A stretch of 64,000 nucleotides of DNA from Lobosporangium transversale (GCF_002105155.1 NW_019028997.1:412001-476000); one strand, 5' to 3'. Counted from the stretch's first letter, positions 47,070-57,837 are shown. Numbers and translations: made by a program. Notes: a model not told the origin generated them from the letters alone.

Positions 47070-47157
47070 AAAGTTTGATATATTTATTGAATTGATATGA
47101 ATAGAAGTGAAAATCCACAAATCCGTAAAAAATTTACGGCTTGTTGGATGAAGACTG
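47070..47157 (-). repeat. Right terminal inverted repeat, Tigger-like element
   Basis: 88 bp, the exact reverse complement of 45980-46067. Confidence 0.95.
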
Positions 47158-47679
47158 TACACACCATTTAGTCTCTCTCGCGGGATGCCAAACAATAAAG
47201 CTTGTACTCTGAAAGGATGCACCGTGAAAGAAACACCTTTTGCTTATATATATATCTATACAGCGTTTTTAATTGTTTTATCCATTTAAAATAAACTTTA
47301 TCGGTTTTTATTTAAAATTGTTCCAATGAATAAAGAAATTTATCCAAAGGTAAGTTAAAAGTTGACCGACCGAAAAGGGCTGAGAAATTTATCCAAATTT
47401 TGTCCAAGTGGTCATGCGGAATTAACCAAGGCCTACAATGTGTGTACTAAGCGTCCTTGCTTCGTTAAACAAAAGACACATGGTATCATACGACTCTATT
47501 ATATTATATACTATCCACCTTTCTATCAGTCCTCGCCCATTTTGCCGCACTGCGCATCCATCAGGAAAAAAAAAAGATCATGCGACTTTTGGCAGATCTT
47601 TTCCCTGACCCCAACCTTAAAACAAGACCCTATAGTTCAGGGGCGAGCGGCGCAACGAATTCATTCAATTGTTCCAAAA

Positions 47680-47745
47680 GGCGAAGCAAAAGGCGAAGCA
47701 AAAGGCGAAGCAAAAGGCGAAGCAAAGGGCGAAGCAAAGCAGCAG
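47680..47745 (+). repeat. 12-bp tandem repeat (KGEA)n
   Basis: Five copies of AAAGGCGAAGCA. In one frame (47362-47772) it encodes KGEA repeats at the end of a 136-codon open frame that is otherwise unrecognised. Another frame gives Lys/Arg/Ser-rich sequence. I do not support a gene here. Confidence 0.85.
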
Positions 47746-47928
47746 ATGACAGGCAGAACGGAAAGAGAATAAACAATAAAGTAGACATGTCCTTATTTTT
47801 CTCTGTGTCACCATGACGGATTTTCGGTTTTGACTGCCTTTATAGCCAACTTCTCACTTTAATTGGTGTTGAAGACCAACAAAATAAAGGCAAAGACGAA
47901 GTAAAGGACTACTCCCACAAATATTTAT

Positions 47929-48617
47929 ATGAAGCCAGAATCCCCAAATTTCTTGAATAACACTACGTCTTACCCTCAACTCACTCAGTCCCCTAACTCT
48001 TACTCCACTATCAACGTAAGTTTTTAGTCCCCAATAATTTGGACTGCAATCGTTGGATTCACATTAATGAAGCATAATCTCTAATTCTATACTCTTGCCA
48101 GCACAAAATGTGTAAACGCGAAAAACAGTATTTCACCAATGACCACCGCCATAATCCAAAGGCAAAGCCTCTCCAAATTATCACCATGCATGCGGTCCTA
48201 CCTGGTCCTAATGAAGCAGCTCGCGCCGAATTTGAGTTCCTAAATATGACAAAATCTGAACAGCGCATTACCTTCGAGTTCCAGATAGGCCCAAGGCCCT
48301 CAAACCTACGCAGGCTTGGTGTAATCTCTGTGGGGCCCGAAAGGGAAGAGTCTAACAACGTAGATCTTAGCATGGAAGAGATACTTGAATTTATCTCCAG
48401 TGGATTTCACAGTCGCTGCAGGATGGAGGTCAATAACCCCATTAACGGATGGGTTGATTTCGAAATTGCCGAAGTTAACCGAAGGGATCTCGGCCAAGAG
48501 GAATGTGCGAGGGGATGCATTTCTATTGCAAGGGATCACAAAAGAGAGTATCTTAGGGGACAATATATTCTCCGACAATCAGCAACAGGGGCACGGTGTG
48601 GCGCAATGAATCCTTAA
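47929..48617 (+). CDS. Hypothetical two-exon protein, 200 aa
   Basis: Exon 1 (47929-48015) reads MKPESPNFLNNTTSYPQLTQ and ends at a GTAAGT donor. Exon 2 (48102-48617) starts after TTGCCAG and reads in the same phase: MCKREKQYFTNDHRHNPKAK, ITMHAVLPGPNEAARAEFEF, SIARDHKREYLRGQYILRQS, to a TAA. I do not recognise the family. There is no signal peptide or membrane segment; it is charged and looks globular (FEFLNMTKSEQRITFEFQIG). Both consensus splice sites and a 172-codon second exon inside transposon-rich DNA argue for a real or recently real gene. It sits between the Tigger-like and the second Tc1-like element and could be transposon-borne. Confidence 0.5.
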
Positions 48618-49098
48618 AATGGCTTAGGGGATTCCCTGAGTGAAACATGCCAGGGCCATAATAAGTAACGAGAACGAAAAAAAAAAAAAAAAAAAAAAAA
48701 GTTGTGTTTAATACCATCTAGTGATCTTTGTTAAATAAAAAAGGGTAAAAGTCTTGGTTTAAATAAACCTATACAAATGACTGTTAATCGCAACAGTGGA
48801 TTCCAATTATGGCGCAAGAGATCATGAAATGTCATTTTTGCAAAACAACTGTCGCCGGAATTAGTCGTATCTAGGGGCGCCTTGGCAGGTTCCGAGATCA
48901 CCGAAATGCTTTCTGTAAACCCTTCCTTTGACTAAGTTATAGAAGCAGACAGAGCCATTTTGAATAGTTGAACAGTTGTTATCTGGTTGTCTCTGCTAGA
49001 GACAATAATAGAATGTATTAAAACCTGTGTGCTGGAGATGAGGTTGAAGATGGAAAGCGCAAAAGTTTAGTTTCTAGGAATACTGATTTTGCCGTACT
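48618..49098. other. AT-rich spacer
   Basis: It contains an A-run at ~48678-48700. Nothing else is recognised. Confidence 0.5.
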
Positions 49099-50678
49099 TC
49101 TGAAAACTGATGCAATAATTTGCATTTTTTAACTTCATTCCTCATTCTCCTTTTCCTTTCTAATGATCTTCCCTACCATCACCGCTTCTCATTCTCATTT
49201 GTCTCACCTTCGTGGACTGTCATCGCTGTTCTCATCAATGACGCAATTAGCCATTTGTATAGTCATGTCTCATTGCATCAGTTTTGGTAAAAAGTACATG
49301 TCAGGTTTGTCCATCCCTTACTTCTTTCTTATTCTTTATTCTTTCTTTATAGCACCATCACCACTGATACACCAAGCGACACTCTACATATCTGGCATAT
49401 CTTTATCATAACATGAAATCGCTATCCAAATCAACTATCCAAAATGCAACTGCTCTACTTCATCAGGGAAAGTCTTCCAGAGAAGTGTTAAAGAGTTTAG
49501 GGATATCTGTTACCTCAGCTCAAAGGATTAGGAAAAGAGGCGAAGAAAGTATTCCAGTGCTAAGAGGGGGCCGACCCTGCAAAGTCACTAAGAAAACGAA
49601 ACAGCTTTTATCAAGATTTTTTGACATGGGTGTATTGGAGACCCTAAAAGATGCCAACAACTTGTTCAATTGAGGGAAGGAGTGCAGGTTAGTAAATCGA
49701 GCATCAGGAGGTTCCTTATGCAGGATGATATGGGGGCATATGTAAAACAGAAGCAGCCTGATCTGACGAAGAAGCAAATCTATGCTCGATATAATTTTGC
49801 AAAGGATCACTTGGACTGGACTTTAGAAGACTGGAGAGCGTCATGTTCTCAGATGAGACCATCTTTAGCAGAGTTGGGTCCTGCGGAAGAAAGTACTACT
49901 ACAAGCATCGATGGGATAAAACTCTACGAGCACATCATATCAAAAAGACAAGGCAAGGTGGCGGAGGGAAAATGATGTTCTGGGGTTGTATAACTTACTA
50001 CGGACCAGGCGATGGCTGCTGGCTCCGAGACATGGTGGATTCGGTAACCTACGTCGACGTTCTCAAGGATTATATTTTTAAGTCCAGGGATTACTACTTG
50101 ATGGATAAGGACAAATTTATATTTCAGCAAGACAATGCTAGGATTCATGCCGGAAGAATAGCAATGACCTATATCCAAAAGTCTAAGATACCTCTCATGG
50201 AATGGCCAGCAAACTCTCCTGACATCAACCCAATAGAAAACATATGGGCATACATGAAGGTGCAGTTGGATCATTATCCAGACAAGGCAAAGAATATGGA
50301 GGATCTCTGGGAGAGAGTCCAAGACGTATGGACACATATCCCTCCTGAATTCTTACACAAACTATACTGTGGTATGCCGAAGAGGATGAGGGAGTTATAT
50401 AAGGCTAAAGGAGGGAACATCGTTAGGGGAAAGGAGAAGTAACAGGAATAAATAAAAACAAGAAGTTGTTAATTGCCATAATAGATGCAATGAGATGCTG
50501 AAAGCAAATTGCAATTAAATGCTAATTAGGCCACTGATGGCGATGACGATGAGACTCCATGGAGGTGAGACAAATGAGAATGAGAAACGGCGGCGGCAGG
50601 GAAGATCATAAAGAAGAAGGAGAATGAGGAATGAATGGAAAAATGCAATTTATTGCATCAGTTTTGGCACGCACTATA
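49099..50678 (+). mobile_element. Tc1-like transposon with long inverted ends
   Basis: The left flank 49106-49300 and the reverse complement of ~50470-50668 are similar over roughly 190 bp. Shared runs include ACTGATGCAATAA, TTCATTCCTCATTCTCCTT, TCTCATTCTCATTTGTCTCA and CTCATTGCATC, with about 15-20% differences. The outermost few bases differ, so the exact termini are uncertain. The transposase between them is on the plus strand and frameshifted. A solo 3' end of the same family lies at 58135-58372. Confidence 0.8.
49413..50442 (+). pseudogene. Tc1-like DDE transposase, two frameshifts
   Basis: The start MKSLSKSTIQNATALLHQGK leads into a helix-turn-helix (SREVLKSLGISVTSAQRIRK). One base appears lost near 49662: the frame hits a stop after DANNLF and resumes as QLREGVQVSKSSIRRFL. 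A second shift near 49840 separates DWRA from VMFSDETIF. After that the frame is open with FQQDNARIHAG and SPDINPIENIWAY, so the catalytic D, D and E are all preserved. It ends GNIVRGKEK. It belongs to a different Tc1 subfamily from the copy at 34.9-36.0 kb. Confidence 0.9.
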
Positions 50679-50879
50679 GCAATGTCCTGTGGCTAGTAAA
50701 ACAAGCAAGACCAAGCTGTACAACATGAGCAAAGCGCAAAAGCGAGTGAGCTTCAGGATCAAACAAAAGACGGTATTTCTTTTTCCTCCTTCGCCACTTG
50801 GAGTGACAAGAGTGAAAAAGTTGGCAAAGTCTTTAGAAATGAGGAAATCCTTCATCTTCTCGTCCTTCATCATCCATTG

Positions 50880-51400
50880 AAATGAAAAAAACAAAAACAT
50901 CAACAATTCCGAAATACCAACAACATTGAAGAAATTTGTGTCAGAACCACCCCCACTTCTGCAAGTAATGGTAACTCATCATGCTCTGTGTAGTTGCACG
51001 ACATTCGAGAAGTGTTTCCGGATGCACTACGATTCAAGCTGAATAGTCATCCCATTCCATTTCTTTTAGACGCTGATGATAACAGGTATGGAAAGTTTTC
51101 AATGTATCTTTATCATCGTGCCTTATCAATTGCTCTAAAAAGGATCCAATTTGAAAAAGTTCATTCTTTTTTATCTATTAAAGTCGAACCTCCACATACT
51201 GCATTCTATCCTGACAAGGTCCTGGAGGTCATTACAGAAATGCCACAGGTCTGCAGCTGTAACTGCAGCTGCAACAACAACAATAAAGTCGTTATCCCTT
51301 TGTCTACATCGAGAAAGCTGGTAAATCGGACTTTTTCTCAAGATGCTAAGTTATCATTATCAAGTTTGGTTCAATCCTTCAACCACTGCTTCCCCTCATA
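50880..51400 (+). pseudogene. Broken paralogue of the NLR-like gene (N-terminal module)
   Basis: Read in order, 50891-51400 gives HQQFRNTNNIEEICVRTTPT, a TAG at ~50982, LHDIREVFPDALRFKLNSHP, IPFLLDADDNR, an intron-like gap at the same position as in the 36.6-39.8 kb gene, and VEPPHTAFYPDKVLEVITEM. These match the first ~95 residues of that protein closely. The sequence ends at FNHCFPS with a stop where the other gene goes into coiled coil. The downstream acceptor does not keep frame. This is a truncated, inactive duplicate. Confidence 0.8.
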
Positions 51401-51416
51401 GTTTCAAATCACTGAA

Positions 51417-52876
51417 GTGCTCTTTCGTGTCAACTCAAACAAATTTCTCCCTTCGACATTTTCATCTTGTATTCCTGTAGATGTGCGAATAAAAAGGGCT
51501 GCACCATCAGTCCACTATTATCAATCTCAACAGCCCCCACAATATCCACAACTCCATCATCCATTGCTTCAAAACTCTCTTTATCAGACCTATCAACCAG
51601 CCTATCAACCAGTCTATCAACCACACTATAAAATAATCCATCAGCCTCCCCGTCATCAACAACCTAAGTCAGACATACAGGTATATGTAACCACCATGAC
51701 TTTAGAGTAGCTCAATATATTCAGAATTTTAATTTTGCCAATCTAATTAATTACTTTTCAGCCTGATATTAGTTCTTCCATTTCTGAAACACTGCGACCT
51801 CTCCATTTTCGCCTCCACCATCACCTGCTATTTCGTTAGCAGAAACTGGCACTCGAAAACGCAAACAGCCGGATTCAAAAGTAACTAAGCCTTCAGAATC
51901 TAAATCTAGAGCTACAGCAAAGGCCAGATTAAATGACAACGAGAAAGTGAAACATGTCTATACTGAAGAACAGGATGAATTCCTTGCAGAGAAACTCTCG
52001 AATGAGTGTACTAATGAAGTCTTGCGAGGCGCGGGCGAGAGAAACCAAGCGCTACCACCTAAAAGTAAAATACATCTACAGCTCGCCATGGAGTTTAATG
52101 AGCAGTATGGAGCATCGCTTAACGCCGCGCAAATCAAGAACAAGATCGCACATATGCAGAAAATCTGGAAGGAAAGGAATGCATTCAAGAACAGTACAGG
52201 CAATGGCGACGACAATGATGAAGAAACTTTGAGGCCCAAGATTCTTAATAGATGCAGCTTTTTCTACATATTAGAGCCGGTCTAGTCTACGTCATGGTCT
52301 TTGGCTCCTAGGAAAATAATTGAGTGTACTGTTAATCCAACAGACCACACAATTGTATCATGCGAAGATGACACCACAGAAAGAGAAGAAAGCGAGGAAG
52401 AACAGTCTATTGCAGATGCTAAAACTACTGCTAAAGCTACTAAATTGAATAAGCGAAAGCAGCGAGTTGTAGAGGATACATCACGAACTACGAAGAGGCA
52501 ACAGAGAAACCATCAACTTGACAAGCTTATAGAAGGCCTTGATAAAGCAAGAGAGTTATCGGAAAAGGCCAGAGTAGAAAAGGAGTCAAGCAAGCGCATA
52601 GAGCAAGCTGAGGTGACAAGACGAATTACTTTGGAAGAGGAAACTAAGCGCAAGGTGGAGGAAGAGGAAACTAAGCGCAGGGCGGAGGAAGAGGAAACTA
52701 AGCGCAGGGCGGAGGAGATTCGGTTGGAAGTAGAGCGTCAAAAAACAAGGCAACTCGAACTCCAGCTGCAGCTTGAACTTGCCAAGTGTAAACGTCTCAA
52801 AATGGAGAGGATGTCCGGCCCAAACTCATCCACAATTATAAATACACAGTCAGATACTTCAAGCAAAAACAATTAA
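51417..52876 (+). pseudogene. SANT/trihelix-like DNA-binding protein of a PIF/Harbinger-type element
   Basis: The first segment is Gln/Tyr/Pro-rich with a YQPAYQPVYQPHY repeat and ends at a donor-like GTATATG (~51680). After a gap, KQPDSKVTKPSESKSRATAK leads into VYTEEQDEFLAEKLSNECTN and IKNKIAHMQKIWKERNAF, which has the spacing of a SANT/Myb-like domain in Harbinger companion proteins. A C-terminal coiled coil follows (52500-52800) with EEETKRRAEE repeats. At least two frame breaks are needed (near 51830 and 52250). It points toward the transposase gene on the opposite strand at 53.1-54.2 kb. Together they look like one two-gene element. Confidence 0.6.
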
Positions 52877-53089
52877 TATAAATACCAAGTGCAGTTTTTA
52901 ATAATAATAATGAGGGCGCTTCTTTGATCTACCACTCGTATTTATCCTGTCAATGGCCATGTTCATAATATCATGTCTTTCTTGGCGTGCATTGTCTTGT
53001 TTCCGAGGGTCCTAGGTCCTTCCTCATTCTCATCTTCGCTCTCATCCTCGTCATTTCTTTTTCTCTTATTCCCTTGCGTTTCACCTTCC

Positions 53090-54220
53090 AGTTCCTTCTA
53101 CTGTTCTTCTGTAGCTTCCTTTTTGTAGCGTATGAGAACTCCTTCATCCAGATCGGGAACGACTAGTTCGGGTAGCTTGAGTAGGTTATGCAAAAACAAC
53201 GCAAGCATATATTATCTGACATGCACGGCGAACCCCTCGCTCATTCGTAATATCGGCTCGGAGTTCTTTGAGACATCCAAAACGACCTTTAATCAGTCCA
53301 AAACCGTGTTCAACGATAATCCTTGCTAATGAATGAAGGAGGTTAAAAGTGCTTTGGTTCTGAGACCTTTCGCCATTCTGCTTTCTGTATCCTGTTAAGA
53401 CCGTCCGAGGCAATCCATATGCTGCGTCTCCCAACAAGCGTTCGTTAGCGTTAAAGTACTTTTTTGTGTGCGTGAACAGGGAAGTACTTTTGTAAGCTGA
53501 AGATCCGTGGCAGCTCCCAACATATCCTGTAAAGACAAAGGTGAACTCGCCACGGTAATCGCAGACAGCTGTTGCACCCATTGCAAATCATTGTTTCCTA
53601 GTGCGCCATGAGTGTCGAGACATGATTGGTGCACGAAAAAGTGATAGGTCTGTACCGTCCATAGCACCAATTATGGAAGGGATGTAGCAACGATCTTCGA
53701 AGGCTTTCATAATAACGGCCTTTTCTGCTTGATCTGGTGCATAGCGCACTTGCATCGTTTAACGAACCGACCTACTGAGCCTGATGGACATGTCATGGCT
53801 CGACGAATGGCGCGGTTTCGTTGAGAGAGATCCATAATGGCATAATCGGTGAGGTGCCACTTTTAGCTGAACTACAACATCGGTCTGTTTTCTTCCAGAG
53901 GAGCTGAAGACAGGGTGTGTTTCTATAAGTTCCGCAATGAAATTGAACAGATTTGGTGTCCTATGGAAAGCATTAAAAAGTCTTCGGGCGATAGTTCTGA
54001 GAGAGTAACATCACGGTAGAAGGGGGGAGGAAGGTTTAATGCCATACGGAGAAGGATTCAGGTATCGAACGCCTTTTAACCAATAGATGGTGACAATAGA
54101 ATTCACTAGCACAGGAGATACATGCCATTTTTTTGGGGCATCGATGCAACGTTAGATTTCTTCGGTTGCCAGGTCGATGGCAAGATATATTGCTCGTTCG
54201 CGACGAGATATCTTTTCACG
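53090..54220 (-). pseudogene. PIF/Harbinger-type DDE transposase, first copy
   Basis: On the minus strand the pieces read MTCPSGSVGRFVKRC, MQVRYAPDQAEKAVIMKAFE, IPSIIGAMDGTDLSLFRAP (first Asp), a TGA, FAMGATAVCDYRGEFTFVFT, RLLGDAAYGLPRTVLTGYRK (second Asp), HSLARIIVEHGFGLIKGRFG (Glu), then LFLHNLLKLPELVVPDLDEG after a frameshift. The D-D-E arrangement fits the DDE_Tnp_4/Harbinger family. The N-terminal part above 53800 is too degraded to follow. It is convergent with the SANT-like gene, a common layout in Harbinger elements. Confidence 0.7.
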
Positions 54221-54357
54221 ACGGTAGTTGCGGGGGAGAGACAAGATGGTTGTTAATTGGGTGATTTTTTTTCAATTAAAATTTATTTATCTTCACGGCC
54301 AAGGGATCAGATGTTTTGCACTAAAGGGAAGGTGTCAAGCGAAAAATTCAACAAATT

Positions 54358-55401
54358 TTGTCAGGCCAACACACACTGTCAAACTCTCTTTCTACTTCAC
54401 TTGTCGACATGCCGCGTAAATCTGACATGAGCACCATTGTTATAGGTGATTCAACCAATGATGTCGATGAAACATGCGTCGCTGAAACAACAGAGCTTTC
54501 TGAACGAGAAGATTCCAATAAGACCCCAAGAATCGCTACGCGGCTTAAATTCCGAAAAGATTCCATGCAGGAGCTCATACTACTCAGAGCACTTGCGTTG
54601 CATCAACCTTTCCGTGCCCCTCACGGACAGGTCGCTGAGACATGGGACAAAGTGGTCGAATTTCTTCACAACTATGATTGGAAAGAGAGACCCCATAATC
54701 CATACTTCACGAAGGTCAAACGTCGCACCTCTGTCAGCACACCTGGGATCGGCTGCAGGAAGAGCAGAAGAAGTACGAGGCATACATTAAATCAGCTACA
54801 GGCATATCACCCGATGAAACAGAAAGGAGGAGGCTGCTAGAAGAGCTCTGTGAAGGAAAGCAAGCAGCCGATGACGCTATTGTATAAGCCAGACAACAGA
54901 AAACTCAACAACAGGAGCAGGCAGCCGAAGATAGGCGTTTTGGCCAAGAATTGCTAAACCTTACGGAATCCACTGAAGCTAGAAGAAGATATGAATCAGA
55001 GTCGGATACCAGCTCTGCCTCAACAAAGTACGGAAAAAAAAAAGTACTACTTTTTGGAGATACAGCAACAGCAACAGCAACAGCAATAGGAAGCTATTGC
55101 CTTTGTTAAAGAACAACGAGACCTTCTTGCGTTGCAAGTGGAACTTATGAAAGAGGGCATGAGAGAACGTAAAGAACGAGCAGCTCGGAAGCTTGAGCTC
55201 GAGAAAAGGCGCCTTGAGATCAAAGAGGAATATAACAGAAAGAGGCTGAAAATGGATCAAGAGCGTGAATTGAGACAGGCAGAAGCAGAGGAGCGGAGAT
55301 ATAGAGAAACTTTGCAAGTACTAAAGCAGTCAACGTTGACAAGTCAGGTTTTGGCAGAGGTGCTAAAAAAGGTTCAAGAAAGTAATGGTAAGATATTCTA
55401 G
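54358..55401 (+). pseudogene. SANT/trihelix-like DNA-binding protein, second PIF/Harbinger-type element
   Basis: MPRKSDMSTIVIGDSTNDVD starts the frame at ~54409. A trihelix-like region follows: ELILLRALALHQPFRAPHGQ, VAETWDKVVEFLHNYDWKER. After a frameshift near 54730 come TWDRLQEEQKKYEAYIKSAT and GISPDETERRRLLEELCEGK, then stops near 54886 and 55089. A long coiled coil is open from 55090 to the TAG at 55399-55401 (LELEKRRLEIKEEYNRKRLK, TLTSQVLAEVLKKVQESNG). The domain order matches the gene at 51.4-52.9 kb, but the sequence is quite different, so the two come from different families. Confidence 0.6.
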
Positions 55402-55491
55402 GCGTTTATTGCTATTATTATTTTATTATTATTATTTTTGAGATGAATATTTCAATGGCTGTGGTATTTACGAGGGGTGGGATGTTGCATA

Positions 55492-56335
55492 TTAAAATAG
55501 TCTCCAGTCTTCGAACCGTTGTAACAAGTGTGAAGATTGGTTAAAAAAACTGCTACTCGAAAGTGGAGGGTAATTGGTGTCATCAAAATGCGTTGGGTAG
55601 ACGAAAATTCCAGATTGGAAAAGTAGCGAGACTGTTCCTATTGCACATTCTACAGCTACCCGATGTTGTGTCATATTGCGATTGAAAGCTCTTTCTCGTC
55701 TCGACGTCCCTTCATGAGCAGGGTATGGTTCCAGGTAATGAGGGCCTAGTTGGTACGCCGAGTCGCCATAGACAGTAAGCCTAAGTCCTTCAGAAGTAAA
55801 TACATGTTGCCTGAGGAGCTCCATCAATCTTGATTGTCTGCACATCGTCAAATCATGTGTCTTCCCTAGTGGTGCAGGGCCTACGTGGATGATGATACCG
55901 TCTGGAACCACTAGAACCTGATATTTGTATGCACGGTACCGCTTGTGCCCATTGTACATTACCCTCTGTCCAAAAGATGGTCGACAGGTTTTTCGGACAG
56001 TTCCATCCACGAAGGACCACACTCTTGGATGTCCACCTTTACAAGAGACCGCAGCAGCATAGTTTTCAAGCTTCATCCTTGTCAGTCTCTGCACATCCCA
56101 CATCAAGATAGGTTCGAATCGTCGCGCAATAAGACCGATGTTTTCCTTGATAATTCTTGAAATTGCACTGCCATCTCTTACAAAAATAATGGACATGCGA
56201 TCGAGCTCAATGTATGATGACAACCGGAACAGAACGAGCCATAAAGCCTCTTGGCTTGAAGCCTTGTCTCTTCGGGTGGTTGTGATAAAATCAGGAAGAA
56301 GTAGCAGCGTCGCAAGTTCAATAATTTGGCCAGAA
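55492..56335 (-). pseudogene. PIF/Harbinger-type DDE transposase, second copy
   Basis: The frame is open from about 56335 down to the TAA at 55492: SSYIELDRMSIIFVRDGSAI, HPRVWSFVDGTVRKTCRPSF (Asp), GDSAYQLGPHYLEPYPAHEG (Asp), MTQHRVAVECAIGTVSLLFQ (Glu). Spacing and the GTVRKTCRP motif fit DDE_Tnp_4. The true N-terminus is lost because a TTCGAA-rich MITE is inserted at ~56338. The open frame continues through it to 56478, but that part is not transposase. The catalytic core is intact, the best preserved of the Harbinger copies. Confidence 0.75.
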
Positions 56336-56337
56336 GC

Positions 56338-56445
56338 GGTGCTCCTATTCGAACCATTCGAATCGAATTTCACTGATATCGAGTTCAATTCGAATAAGGT
56401 AAGTTCGTTTTCGATTTGTTTTCGAATGTCAAGGACTGACAAAAC
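56338..56445. mobile_element. TTCGAA-rich MITE fragment in transposase 5' end
   Basis: It starts GGTGCTCCTATTCGAACCAT and matches the end of the MITE at 57335-57534 and the copies at 57838 and 58107. It has replaced the 5' part of the Harbinger transposase gene. Confidence 0.65.
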
Positions 56446-57334
56446 GATTGCAAGGAAAGGTAAGTAAATGAGAAACACGAATGAGCTTAAGGACTAGAAT
56501 AGATTCAAGAATAGTTTTATTGCAGACTGAGGTTCTTTATGTTACAAGTCTACGATATTTATATTTGTTTGGCTGGAGCGGAGACGCGTTTCAAGAACTC
56601 TAAATAAAGCTTACTCAAATTCTTCCTAATGACTTCTACCACATGCGGAGCTCCAAGTGTTGAGCAAACTTAATACACAGGATCCGAGGAACATATCTGA
56701 TGCAATCTTAATTCAAGGTTCCTTGGCGCCATGAGCCTTGGCTTTTGATCTATGGCTCTTCTAGAATTCTTGGAGCTATTCACGGAGCTAGAAAACTACT
56801 GTAGGAGACGCGACTTGGCTTGACAGACAAAAACTATGGAGGGAACAAATTAATCAAGCACACGTGATCTTTTTCTGATTCATCATTGCACTAATTTCTA
56901 ACGAGCATTTGGATAGGAAAGTCCCTTTATTGATCACCTCCTACTGATTTAACAGGGATAAAGAAAATCTTTAAATGATAACTAATGATTGATCGGCGAA
57001 ATTACTACTTACATGTGACTGATATATCACAATGGCATCAAGAGAGCGACATATGATTTAAGTACTGGAGTTTTTTTCTTTTTTCTTTTTCCACTTCTCC
57101 TCTTCCCATTTTCATTCTCCAATCAACTCATTCACATTCATCTTTACTACAGTAACAACTCCAATCCCAAAAGTGAATGCTGTTAACAACACTGGTGGAA
57201 GGACTAATCCTATCTCCGGAATGGACAAGCTGAGCGGACAGCAACCAAGCGGGTAACAGTTTCGAAACCTAAAGAACCCACTCCAAAAAAACAAGTGCCA
57301 GAAGCAAGATTATATCCAACAAATTGGTCGGGAT
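56446..57334. other. Unassigned stretch between MITEs
   Basis: There is no recognised gene. Around 57110-57240 a plus-strand frame reads TVTTPIPKVNAVNNTGGRTN before a stop, perhaps decayed coding debris. Confidence 0.4.
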
Positions 57335-57534
57335 CAGTGCTCCTCCTATTCGATTCGAATAAGCCCTAATCTGGATTGATTCGAATAGTTCGAATGACTC
57401 GAATAACGCCCTTCGAGTATCGAATGACTCGACTCGAATGGTTCGAGTAGCATTTGAATTTAGATTTCTATTCGAAAACGAATCGAATTCGAAGTCAGTG
57501 AAAGTGGATTCGAGTGTTTCGAATAGGAGCACTG
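57335..57534. mobile_element. 200-bp TTCGAA-rich MITE
   Basis: The left end CAGTGCTCCTCCTATTCGA is the inverse of the right end TTCGAATAGGAGCACTG, apart from a 3-bp insertion. TTCGAA or close variants recur more than ten times inside. CAGTG termini would fit hAT, but I find no 8-bp duplication. No coding capacity. Confidence 0.75.
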
Positions 57535-57837
57535 CCTAGGAAAAGGAAACAGATCGAACACCCATTGAAGCCGTTTATTGCATGGATAGCGAACTGGTCA
57601 ACGGCACTTTCATCTCAAATGGACATCTTCTTGGGTTCGAATCAGAAATTATTGGGAAATCACCAGAGTGGACTTGAAGCGATGAGTTTGAGGAAATCGT
57701 CGAAGGTGGTGTTGATACACAAACATGCAAAACTGGATGGATATTCCACTTCATTGTACCTCTCTTTTTTATTCCTTGGAGCCGCATATGTATATAGCAC
57801 TCATACCTTGCATTAATAAAGCTCCCATCTTCATCTG

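Larger units (their letters stand above)
45980..47157 (-). mobile_element. pogo/Tigger-like element with 88-bp identical inverted ends
   Basis: The left end 45980-46067 and right end 47070-47157 are perfect reverse complements over 88 bp, beginning CAGTCTTCATCCAACAAGCC. TA dinucleotides flank both ends (45978-45979, 47158-47159). Each end contains an internal palindrome, CCGTAAATTTTTTACGG. The only gene inside (minus strand) has helix-turn-helix DNA-binding parts but no DDE domain. Identical ends suggest recent movement, so a full-length relative probably exists elsewhere in the genome (inference). Confidence 0.93.

Noticed and set aside
47362-47772. 136-codon frame ending in KGEA repeats
   Set aside because: Open partly because of the 12-bp repeat. 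The rest is unlike any family and crosses an A-run. I list only the repeat.
50658-50906. 82-codon minus-strand frame with a hydrophobic stretch
   Set aside because: It overlaps the 3' end of the Tc1-like element and the start of the NLR-like relic. No consistent gene model is possible.
56105-56125. AGGTTCGAATCG, another B-box-like string
   Set aside because: It lies inside the Harbinger transposase coding region, with no tRNA fold.
57632-57655. GGGTTCGAATC resembling a tRNA B box
   Set aside because: No A box or cloverleaf can be formed around it. TTCGAA is simply abundant in the nearby MITEs.
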